This document shows, in pieces, positions 9,085 to 16,681 of a DNA stretch of 64,000 nt. The translations under genes were made by a program, and so were the position numbers. This DNA comes from Flavihumibacter fluvii (GTDB taxonomy: Bacteria > Bacteroidota > Bacteroidia > Chitinophagales > Chitinophagaceae): contig NZ_CP092333.1 in assembly GCF_018595675.2 (NCBI RefSeq), forward strand, positions 2,566,001 through 2,630,000, given 5' to 3'. How positions within the stretch are numbered: position 1 is the first letter of the stretch; each line of letters opens with the position of its first letter. The notes below the pieces were generated by a model that was not told the DNA's origin, ran no database searches, and saw only the letters and a list, made by a program, of their open reading frames with translations.

Positions 9085-9408
9085 ATGAGGATATTTTTTA
9101 CATTATCCATCTTACTGTTTTTGTCTGTCCGGGGGATTTCCCAATCCATCCAGTCAGAGCCTGCGGTTGTTAGATTTTACCCAAACCCGGCTGTTTCCCA
9201 AATCACTTTTGACTTTCCTAAAAACTTTGACAAGCACTATACTTTCGAGATATACAATTTCCTGGGTAAGAAAGTATATGAACAAAAAAATATCAGCCAG
9301 AAGACCACCGTAGAATTATCCCAGTACTTCAGGGGTATATATATTTTCCAATTACGCGATAAAACCGGTAAAGTTATTGAAGCCGGGCGATTCCAGGTAT
9401 CCCGCTAA
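9085..9408 (+). CDS. Minimal secreted protein: signal peptide plus type A T9SS sorting domain
   Basis: A 107-residue protein. The ATG at 9085 gives a clean signal peptide (RIFFTLSILLFLSVRGISQ); the longer frame starts with TTG at 9052 and would bury it. Seen after cleavage: YPNPAVSQITFDF, YTFEIYNFLGKKV, LSQYFRGIYIFQL and a basic end GRFQVSR, which together are a nearly complete type A Por secretion sorting domain. Only about ten residues precede it, so there is no cargo domain. Known: these domains normally sit at the C-terminus of larger proteins and direct them through type IX secretion. A free-standing one might be a decoy, a surface peptide or a relic; nothing here distinguishes these. 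Confidence 0.85.
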   Translation: MRIFFTLSILLFLSVRGISQSIQSEPAVVRFYPNPAVSQITFDFPKNFDKHYTFEIYNFLGKKVYEQKNISQKTTVELSQYFRGIYIFQLRDKTGKVIEAGRFQVSR

Positions 9409-9428
9409 TCTTCCTTTTTTTATATCTG

Positions 9429-10601
9429 TTACAGAACCTGAACAATTAAAAACTTCAGGTAATGGGTATTTTCCTGTCCCCAGATAATGGGGTGATCACT
9501 AGCCTGGGTTTGGTATACTACCTGCCGCAGGATACGTTTAGCGTCTTTAGCGGCTATTTCTATTATTTCCAGGAATAATTCTGGCTGAATAAGGTTCGTA
9601 CAGGAGGTGGTTACAAGGAAACCTCCAGGCCTGACCAGTTTCATACCCCGTAGGTTGATTTCCTTATACCCTGTAACTGCCTTCATAATATTTTCACGAC
9701 TTTTGGTAAAAGCCGGGGGATCAAGCATAACTACATCGTACTGTCGGCCTTCCTTTGACCATTGTTTCAGCACATCAAAGGCATTCACTGCCTGGAAAAC
9801 GCATTTATCGCCAAAACCATTCAATGCGGCATTTCTGTTGGCCTGTTCAACTGCAGAAGCGGAAATATCAAGCCCTAATACAGATTTAGCCCCATAATGG
9901 GCAGCATGGATCTCAAAAGTTCCGGTATAGGTAAAAGCACCCAGTACATCAGCATCCTTAACGATATGCCTGATTGCCCGGCGGTTATCCTGCTGGTCCA
10001 GGAAATAGCCTGTTTTCTGACCATTTTCCACATCAACCATAAACTTCAGACCATTCTCGTGTATAAGCACCTGTGTATCAAAAGGGGCAGATAAAAAGCC
10101 CTTGACCTGGGTTAATCCTTCAAGTTCGCGAACAGGTACATCATTGCGCTCATAAATTCCTTTTGGCTGAAAAATGGTCTCCAGCGCATTCACAATGGCG
10201 GATTTCCACAAATCCATCCCCAAAGAAAGGGTTTGCAACACAAAATAATCATTGAACTTGTCAATGATAAGAGCCGGAAGAAAGTCGGCCTCTCCAAAAA
10301 CGAGTCGGCAATTTTCAGTGTAGCCTAGTTTCTGGCGGTACTTCCAGGCAGCATTGATCTTTTGCAAGAAAAAATCGTCGGTAATCTGTTCATTCTTTTT
10401 GCGGGTAAGCAAACGAATAAGTATTTGGGATTTTGGGTTGGCATATCCCCTGCCGATAAATTTACCATCGTGAGTGACAAGGTCAATAATATCCCCGCCT
10501 GCGACCGGTCCGTCAATTTTCTCAACTTCATTCGCGAAAACCCAGGGATGCCCATTTTCAATTCTCCGGCTAACTTTCTTTTTCAGGTAAACTTGTGTCA
10601 T
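9429..10601 (-). CDS. Class I SAM-dependent rRNA (cytosine-C5) methyltransferase, RlmI-like
   Basis: A 390-residue protein with the architecture of RlmI/COG1092: an N-terminal PUA-like RNA-binding domain (VSRRIENGHPWVFANEVEK, residues about 9-28), a central part with the YERND segment, and a C-terminal Rossmann methyltransferase (AFTYTGTFEIHAA, VLGLDIS, and the catalytic-loop MLDPPAFTKS). Known: RlmI methylates C1962 of 23S rRNA in Escherichia coli; the exact target here is inferred. The conserved late segment (TTSCTNLIQPELF, ASDHPI) is present. Its stop faces the small sorting-domain gene across about 20 bases. A TAnnTTTG-like box lies very close to its ATG. Confidence 0.88.
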   Translation of the reverse strand: MTQVYLKKKVSRRIENGHPWVFANEVEKIDGPVAGGDIIDLVTHDGKFIGRGYANPKSQILIRLLTRKKNEQITDDFFLQKINAAWKYRQKLGYTENCRLVFGEADFLPALIIDKFNDYFVLQTLSLGMDLWKSAIVNALETIFQPKGIYERNDVPVRELEGLTQVKGFLSAPFDTQVLIHENGLKFMVDVENGQKTGYFLDQQDNRRAIRHIVKDADVLGAFTYTGTFEIHAAHYGAKSVLGLDISASAVEQANRNAALNGFGDKCVFQAVNAFDVLKQWSKEGRQYDVVMLDPPAFTKSRENIMKAVTGYKEINLRGMKLVRPGGFLVTTSCTNLIQPELFLEIIEIAAKDAKRILRQVVYQTQASDHPIIWGQENTHYLKFLIVQVL

Positions 10602-10606
10602 GCCGG

Positions 10607-10614
10607 CAAAGTTA
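10607..10614 (-). promoter_or_regulatory. Possible -7 box of the RlmI-like gene
   Basis: On the minus strand the sequence reads TAACTTTG, a match to TAnnTTTG, ending six bases before the ATG at 10601. A TTTG lies 26 bases further upstream (10641-10644), a little beyond the usual spacing. If used, transcription would start almost at the start codon. Confidence 0.3.
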
Positions 10615-10756
10615 GGGGTTCAATATCCCGGTAAACAAGACAAATTGTCCCATTTCCAAGAGCTGGCAAAAAAATTGACCATTTATTTACATCTTAAAAA
10701 TTATGCGATCCCTAGTGCATCACCAGGCCTAAACAGCCAAAAATGGTAAAATGTAT

Positions 10757-10764
10757 TAGGTTTG
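10757..10764 (+). promoter_or_regulatory. Possible -7 box of grpE-dnaJ
   Basis: TAGGTTTG matches TAnnTTTG and lies 18 bases before the grpE ATG at 10783. I see no good TTTG at the expected upstream distance, so the call is weak. No CIRCE-type inverted repeat is visible between 10602 and 10782. Confidence 0.3.
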
Positions 10765-10782
10765 CTGCCAATTTGTTCGATT

Positions 10783-11331
10783 ATGGAAGAAAAAGATTTC
10801 AATCAAACAGCTGATTTTGACATCAATGCAGATAGCGATGTTCCTGGAACCAGCCACCTTAATGAACCTGTAAAGGACGCCAGCGATATTGAACGTCTGG
10901 AAGTTGAGTTAGCCGAAATGAAGGATAAATACCTTCGCCAGTTTGCAGAATTTGACAATTTCCGGAAAAGAACGGCTAAAGAGCGGCTTGAACTGATTCA
11001 GACTGCTGGTAAGGAAGTAATCGTTCAATTGCTGGAAGTATTGGATGATGCGGACAGGGCGCAGAAACAGATGGAGACCAGTGAAGATGTAAAAGCCCTT
11101 AAAGAAGGGGTTCAACTGGTATTTAATAAATTACGCAACATACTGAATTCCAAAGGGTTGAAACCGATGTTAAGCATTGGTCAAACCTTTGATGCCGACC
11201 AACATGAGGCAATTACCGAAATACCCGTACCACAAGAAAATATGAAGGGGAAAGTGATAGACGAAGTAGAACGTGGTTACTTATTGAATGATAAAATTAT
11301 CCGGTTTGCTAAAGTGGTCGTGGGTAAATAA
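10783..11331 (+). CDS. grpE: GrpE nucleotide exchange factor
   Basis: A 182-residue co-chaperone that releases ADP from DnaK in the cytoplasm. Seen: an acidic, disordered N-terminus, a long helix of coiled-coil character (ELAEMKDKYLRQFAEFDNFRKRTAKER) and the C-terminal beta domain with the conserved block HEAITEIP and a YLLNDKIIRFAKVVVGK end, all standard for GrpE. The ATG at 10783 was preferred to a TTG at 10762 because it begins the acidic tail directly. dnaJ follows after 22 bases on the same strand; dnaK is not in the window. Confidence 0.96.
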   Translation: MEEKDFNQTADFDINADSDVPGTSHLNEPVKDASDIERLEVELAEMKDKYLRQFAEFDNFRKRTAKERLELIQTAGKEVIVQLLEVLDDADRAQKQMETSEDVKALKEGVQLVFNKLRNILNSKGLKPMLSIGQTFDADQHEAITEIPVPQENMKGKVIDEVERGYLLNDKIIRFAKVVVGK

Positions 11332-11353
11332 ATAGAATCTGAACCTGAAGGAA

Positions 11354-12511
11354 ATGTCAACAAAAAGAGATTATTACGAAATATTAGGTGTCGCCAAATC
11401 TGCCTCTGCTGATGAAATTAAAAAGGCATACAGGAAGGTTGCGATGCAATTCCACCCAGACCGTAATCCCGGTGATAAGGCGGCTGAAGAAAAATTTAAA
11501 GAAGCCGCTGAAGCTTATGAAATATTAAGTGACGCTGATAAACGGGCGCAGTACGACAGGTATGGCCATGCCGGATTGGGCAATACCACCCGTGGCTTTG
11601 GCGGAAACGGTAACATGGAAGATATCTTTAGCCAGTTTGGAGATATTTTCGGGGATGATATCTTCGGATCATTTTTTGGAGGCGGCGGTGGAGGCCGGGG
11701 TGGCCAACGATCCAGAGGTACCAGAGGCAGTAACTTGCGGGTAAAATTGAAATTAAACTTTGAAGAAATTGCCAAAGGAGTAACCAAAAATATCAAAGTA
11801 AAAAAACATGTTTCCTGTTCTACCTGTTCAGGAAGTGGCGCAAAAGATAAAGGAAGTATCCAAGGCTGTGGAACCTGTGGAGGTAGCGGTCAGGTAAGGA
11901 AAGTAACCAATACCTTCCTGGGCCAGATGCAAACTGTAACTACATGCCCTACCTGTAATGGCGAAGGCACAACCATTACTGCAAAATGTGGCAGTTGCAA
12001 AGGGGAAGGCAGGATATATGGGGAAGAAACTGTTACGATAGATATTCCGGCCGGTGTACAGGAAGGAATGCAACTTAATGTTAGTGGCAAAGGAAATGCA
12101 GGGGAAAGAGGTGGAATGGCGGGAGATCTGATTGTACTTATTGAAGAAGAACAACATAAAGAACTGCAACGCGATGGCTTAAATGTGGCATTTGACCTCT
12201 ATATTTCTATCCCTGATGCTGTTTTTGGCACCCAGTTGGAAGTTCCAACCATTGACGGCCGGGCCAAGATCAAAATTCCACCTGGCACACAAAGCGGAAA
12301 GATTTTCAGGCTTAAAGGAAAAGGCTTCCCGGCAGTAAACAGCTATGAAAAAGGCGATCAGTTAATTCATATTAATGTCTGGACACCACAACACCTTAGC
12401 GCTGACGAAAAGCACATGATGGAAAAGCTTCAGGGTTCCGCCAATTTCAAACCTAATCCGGATAAAAACGAAAGAAGTTTTTTTGATAAAGTTAGAGAAA
12501 TATTCTCCTGA
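11354..12511 (+). CDS. dnaJ: Chaperone DnaJ (type I Hsp40)
   Basis: A 385-residue co-chaperone that stimulates DnaK ATPase and delivers unfolded proteins. Seen: an N-terminal J domain with HPD (in [10 protein letters not shown], about residues 35-37), a Gly/Phe-rich linker ([14 protein letters not shown]), then a zinc-binding region. Its four CxxCxGxG-type repeats are [24 protein letters not shown] and CGSCKGEG. The C-terminal substrate-binding beta domains follow ([33 protein letters not shown]). It is in an operon with grpE. Confidence 0.98.
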   Translation: MSTKRDYYEILGVAKSASADEIKKAYRKVAMQFHPDRNPGDKAAEEKFKEAAEAYEILSDADKRAQYDRYGHAGLGNTTRGFGGNGNMEDIFSQFGDIFGDDIFGSFFGGGGGGRGGQRSRGTRGSNLRVKLKLNFEEIAKGVTKNIKVKKHVSCSTCSGSGAKDKGSIQGCGTCGGSGQVRKVTNTFLGQMQTVTTCPTCNGEGTTITAKCGSCKGEGRIYGEETVTIDIPAGVQEGMQLNVSGKGNAGERGGMAGDLIVLIEEEQHKELQRDGLNVAFDLYISIPDAVFGTQLEVPTIDGRAKIKIPPGTQSGKIFRLKGKGFPAVNSYEKGDQLIHINVWTPQHLSADEKHMMEKLQGSANFKPNPDKNERSFFDKVREIFS

Positions 12512-12560
12512 TAGGTAAGGAACAAAATAACTCCTATATTTAAGACGTAATTAATAAGAT

Positions 12561-13154
12561 ATGACTGAATCAGGATTTCAGGCCATACATGCGTCTATTG
12601 TACAACGATTGTCAACAGGATTGGATTCACGTTTAACCTATCACAACCTGGCACATACGCTGGATGTATTGGACCAGTCTTTAAGAATTTCGCTTGCGGA
12701 AAACATTTCTGACCCGCACCAATTATTATTGATCAGGATTGCCGCCCTCTTCCATGATACTGGGTTCTTATTTGAATACAGTGGGCATGAAGCGAGGTCT
12801 TGTGTAATAATGCGGGAAGCACTTAAAGATACTTCCATTACCGAGAAAGAACTGAACCAGATCAGCGGAATGATTATGGCCACAAAAATTCCGCAAAGTC
12901 CGACCAACCTGATGGAACAAATCATCTGTGATGCAGACCTGGACTATCTTGGAAGGGAAGATTTTCCACCCATCAGCAATAATCTTAAACAGGAATTCCT
13001 TGAATATGGTGTAATTAAAAGTGAAGAAGCCTGGGACCCATTACAGATCGGCTTCCTTGAAAAGCACCAGTATTTTACACTAACATCCAATAGAACCCGT
13101 GCACCAAAGAAAAACGAATACCTGGCCATGTTGAAAAAACAAAAAGCCCAATAG
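12561..13154 (+). CDS. HD-domain metal-dependent hydrolase
   Basis: A 197-residue soluble protein with an HD phosphohydrolase fold. Seen: the first His in TYHNLAHT, the HD pair in LFHDTGF, a further His in YSGHEARS and the distal Asp in CDADLDYLG, giving the H...HD...D metal-binding pattern. Its layout is like small predicted Bacteroidota phosphohydrolases; the substrate (nucleotide, cyclic nucleotide or other phosphoester) cannot be read from the sequence. It lies 49 bases after dnaJ and 29 bases before the HEAT-repeat transporter gene on the same strand. No signal peptide is present. Confidence 0.82.
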   Translation: MTESGFQAIHASIVQRLSTGLDSRLTYHNLAHTLDVLDQSLRISLAENISDPHQLLLIRIAALFHDTGFLFEYSGHEARSCVIMREALKDTSITEKELNQISGMIMATKIPQSPTNLMEQIICDADLDYLGREDFPPISNNLKQEFLEYGVIKSEEAWDPLQIGFLEKHQYFTLTSNRTRAPKKNEYLAMLKKQKAQ

Positions 13155-13183
13155 GCCCAACAACATTAAACTGATTACCACAA

Positions 13184-15946
13184 ATGAAATCCAACCAATT
13201 TTGGTTGAAATTACTCAATGTGCACACCAATGAATGGGGTGTGGTACGGAAGTTATTCTGGTTACAGTTTTTCCAGGGGGCCGGTATTACATTCTTTTTC
13301 TCAGCTGAATTCTCCAGATTCCTTGACAAATTTCCGGTTTACCAACTTCCCTGGGTAATGGTGATCGCATCATTTATGCTTTGGATCGCTGGTTTCATCT
13401 ATTCAAAACTGGAACATATTATTCCATTTAAAACCTTCAATATTGCAATGATCGTTTTAATGGCCTTAAGTATGTTAATGGTCAGGGTAGGCAGTAATTA
13501 TTTTTCCGGCGACTGGTTTGATTATGTCAGTTTTGCCTGGTTTTATGTGTTATACCTTCTCAATAATCTTGAATTTTGGGGAATTGCTGCACAGCTCTTC
13601 GATATAAGACAAAGCAAAAGACTATTCGGTGTTGTAAGTGCCGGGGAAATTCCTGCCAAATTTGTTGGGTATACGCTGGCATACTTTATTGTGGGATTTA
13701 CGGGGACATTGAACTTATTATTGATTGGCGTCTTTTGCATGATTTGCTCTATACCTTTTTTTTTACATATTGCGAAAACTGAAGAGGGGGCCTTTAAAAA
13801 TGACCATGGACATGGACACAAACATGTTCATCATGCCCATAAAAACAAGGTTGGCAACCTGGTGTCTAATTATTTCAATAATAAGATCATTTTTCGCATT
13901 GCCCTGATCTCACTATTGTCAACAGCCTGCTTATTCATCGTCAATTATGGGTTTTACGCAAAAGTTAAAGAGGCCTACCATGATGATGTTGAGCTGGCTA
14001 AATTCATTGCCTTTTTCATGGCTATACTCAGGATTGCGGCACTCATTACAAAAATCCTGTTCACAGGAAGACTGGCTACTAACCTGGGTGTACGGAAGTC
14101 ACTTTTTATTATGCCGGTAACGATGATGGTAATGGTGGGTATTATATTGGTAAGTGGTTTCACATCCAATAACGTCCATATCTTGTTTTACCAGTTTGGT
14201 GCCCTTGCCATAGCCGTAGATGTTTTGAAGATATCCATTAATTCCCCGATTCTGCTTGCAGCCATGCAGCCTTTGCCGACCCACGAAAGGTTAAGGGCAC
14301 ATAATATTGTAAAAGGAATAATGGATCCATTTGCAACATTATTTTGCGGGATATTACTCATTTCCCTTTTCTGGATACAGGGTGAAATCAATTTAATCAC
14401 CCTTTGCTATTTTCTGATAATAATTGGCATTATTTGGTTAGTAGGTGTAATAAGGGTAAACAAAGTATACCTTAATATGCTGGTGAATACCATAAGTAGC
14501 AGGTTTTTCAGCCAGGAGGAGTTCACTTTAAATGATCCACAGACCGTCCAGAAAATAAAAGAAAAAATCAATACGGGGACTTACCCGGAAGTACTGAGTA
14601 TTTTACAAATGGTCAGCACCAAACAGAACCCCCTTTCTGCAGAATTATTGGGGAATTTTTTACAACACCCTTCCGGGGAAGTCAGACTGGAAGCAGTTCG
14701 CCTCATTGGGAGCAAACAAATAAATACATTAAAGGATGAATTAAATACTGTACTCATTCATGATTCAAACGAAGCCGTTAAGGGTGAAGCTATCAAAACA
14801 ATTTGCCGGCTTACAGAAAATACTCCTGAATTATTGGCCTATCTCAATCATCCGGATAGTGTCATCCGCCAGGCTGCAATTACTGGTATGTTAAGCAATA
14901 ACAGAGCTGCAAACAAAGAAACCGCTGAGAAGGAACTCCATTTGCTACTTAGAAGTGAACACCCGGAAGAGCGGGATATTGCCCTTAAAATTTTGCAGGA
15001 AGTAAAGGATGATTATGACCATCCCGACCATGCTCTATTAATTGAAAGTAACCATCCTGAAACCCGAAAAAAAGCCATTGATGCTATTGGTAGAGGCGCT
15101 TTGCATGAAAGTCTCGATGCTTTAACCAGGCAATTGGGAAAACAAAACAAGCAAGTGTATAAAGCCTTGCAAAATGCCGGAGAAAAAGCGATTCCTTTTA
15201 TCAAGAATGTCCTGACTATTGAAAAAACAGGAAACAGTACCCGCCACCAGTTGATCAGATTATGTGGAAAAATAGGTGGCAGTAATGCCCATCATTTATT
15301 ACTTCAATTATTACAGGTTAGTCCGGCAGAATCTCCGGTTATTATAAAGGCTTTATACCGAAGCAAATTTGTGGCGGATAAAAAGGATATCAGGGCCTTA
15401 TTGGAGGAATTCTGTAAAGCGTATATCCGTTATGCTGTTGAACTACTGCATATGCAAAAAATATTACCCAAAACAGAAATCCCGGCAACGTTAATTTACA
15501 ATTCCGTACAAATAGAGCTTCTGGAAATAAGGGAAACTTTATTGTGCCTTTTTTCTTTATTATACGACCGGGAACAGATCAGAAAAGTGAGAACCGGACT
15601 CAATGCAAACCAGCGTTCGAGCATTGCCAATGCCATGGAAATTATTGAATTAACCGTAAGAAAGGATATCGGTAAATATTTCAATATCTTATATGAAGAC
15701 GTGCCTCTTGACCGGAAATGTGATGATTTGAAATTCCTTAATGAAGATATTAATTACCAGCAGACCAACCAGGTTCTGAGGCGTATACTGTCGGAACAGC
15801 CGATTGCTTACCAGGACTGGACCAAAGCCTGTTCTATGTATATTAGCAAAAAATACCACCTGGATATTGACCGAAGGTTGCTGGATAAATTCCTGGTTGC
15901 TGATAATCTGATGCTTCAGGAAACTGCAATTTATGCACGGGCATAA
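13184..15946 (+). CDS. MFS/nucleotide-transporter-like membrane protein fused to HEAT repeats
   Basis: A 920-residue protein. Residues 1 to about 440 hold about a dozen hydrophobic segments in a layout like the ATP/ADP translocase (COG3202) and MFS superfamily, interrupted near residue 210 by a His-rich cytoplasmic loop (HGHGHKHVHHAHKNK). From about 465 to 750 the protein is soluble and helical with HEAT-like repeats (LSILQMVSTKQNPL, GEVRLEAVRLIGS, PDSVIRQAAITGML, HPETRKKAIDAIGR). The last 150 residues are helical and unassigned. Known: related proteins in Bacteroidota and Chlamydiae pair NTT-like transporters with HEAT and cyclic-nucleotide-binding parts. Here that last part is a separate gene 11 bases downstream. 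The substrate is unknown; nucleotide transport is only suggested by similarity. Confidence 0.8.
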   Translation: MKSNQFWLKLLNVHTNEWGVVRKLFWLQFFQGAGITFFFSAEFSRFLDKFPVYQLPWVMVIASFMLWIAGFIYSKLEHIIPFKTFNIAMIVLMALSMLMVRVGSNYFSGDWFDYVSFAWFYVLYLLNNLEFWGIAAQLFDIRQSKRLFGVVSAGEIPAKFVGYTLAYFIVGFTGTLNLLLIGVFCMICSIPFFLHIAKTEEGAFKNDHGHGHKHVHHAHKNKVGNLVSNYFNNKIIFRIALISLLSTACLFIVNYGFYAKVKEAYHDDVELAKFIAFFMAILRIAALITKILFTGRLATNLGVRKSLFIMPVTMMVMVGIILVSGFTSNNVHILFYQFGALAIAVDVLKISINSPILLAAMQPLPTHERLRAHNIVKGIMDPFATLFCGILLISLFWIQGEINLITLCYFLIIIGIIWLVGVIRVNKVYLNMLVNTISSRFFSQEEFTLNDPQTVQKIKEKINTGTYPEVLSILQMVSTKQNPLSAELLGNFLQHPSGEVRLEAVRLIGSKQINTLKDELNTVLIHDSNEAVKGEAIKTICRLTENTPELLAYLNHPDSVIRQAAITGMLSNNRAANKETAEKELHLLLRSEHPEERDIALKILQEVKDDYDHPDHALLIESNHPETRKKAIDAIGRGALHESLDALTRQLGKQNKQVYKALQNAGEKAIPFIKNVLTIEKTGNSTRHQLIRLCGKIGGSNAHHLLLQLLQVSPAESPVIIKALYRSKFVADKKDIRALLEEFCKAYIRYAVELLHMQKILPKTEIPATLIYNSVQIELLEIRETLLCLFSLLYDREQIRKVRTGLNANQRSSIANAMEIIELTVRKDIGKYFNILYEDVPLDRKCDDLKFLNEDINYQQTNQVLRRILSEQPIAYQDWTKACSMYISKKYHLDIDRRLLDKFLVADNLMLQETAIYARA

Positions 15947-15957
15947 AAAAAACGAAT

Positions 15958-16413
15958 ATGAATGTGTCTTCTAGCGATAGGTTATTATTAGTTGAGAAAG
16001 TATTGATTCTCAAGTCATTAACTATTTTTAAGGAAACTCCTGAAAACATCCTTGCCGACCTTGCCCCACTGATGCAACAGGAGGATTTTGAGAAAAACAC
16101 CTTATTGTTCCAGGAAGGTGAAATTGGTGACTGTATGTTCATCATCCAATCGGGTGAAATCAGGATCCATAAAGGACAAACCACCCTGGCCGTATTGCGG
16201 GAAAAAGAAGTTTTTGGCGAATTATCCCTTCTTGATGCGGAAACACGATCTGCCAGCGCAACCTGCCAGACGGATTGTGTTTTGTTCCGGATCGACCAGG
16301 AACCCTTTTATGAATTGATCGACTCCCGACCAGAAGTAGCTCGGGGATTCATCAAAATGCTTTGTAAAAGGCTACGTGCACAGAATGAAAAATCTGTTGC
16401 TACAAAAAGTTAG
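15958..16413 (+). CDS. Stand-alone cyclic-nucleotide-binding domain protein
   Basis: A 151-residue protein that is essentially one cNMP-binding domain. Seen: the beta-barrel (LLFQEGEIGDCMFIIQSGEIRIH) and a phosphate-binding cassette FGELSLLDAETRSASA with the Gly-Glu-Leu and Arg expected for cyclic AMP or GMP contact. There is no helix-turn-helix after the domain, so it is not a Crp-type DNA-binding regulator. It starts 11 bases after the HEAT transporter gene, which suggests it senses cyclic nucleotide and acts on that transporter. A class III adenylate cyclase is encoded at 22951-24921, a possible source of ligand. The functional link is inference. Confidence 0.85.
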   Translation: MNVSSSDRLLLVEKVLILKSLTIFKETPENILADLAPLMQQEDFEKNTLLFQEGEIGDCMFIIQSGEIRIHKGQTTLAVLREKEVFGELSLLDAETRSASATCQTDCVLFRIDQEPFYELIDSRPEVARGFIKMLCKRLRAQNEKSVATKS

Positions 16414-16681
16414 AAGAATAAAATACCCAATTGACTTGAAAATAAGAACAAATCTTCTTACCTTGATGCCACACACACGTTTCTTTTTCCTATCCACTCC
16501 TATCAATGCTGTTAATCTGTTTGCCCTCGGCAGCTGGTAAAATCGAACCTGATCAACTAAAAATTTGCTCACATTGTTGCATGACAAGCAGCCTGTAATG
16601 TTTACCTGATTCCCGGAACCGACCCGAAAATCACAAGACACTAAAGGTTTGTGCATTGCAGCATCACCTTAATGTATAAAC

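Noticed and set aside
16414-16681. Possible regulatory RNA or promoter in the leader of the giant protease gene
   Set aside because: No clear TAnnTTTG box with correct spacing, no stable hairpin and no small frame could be supported.
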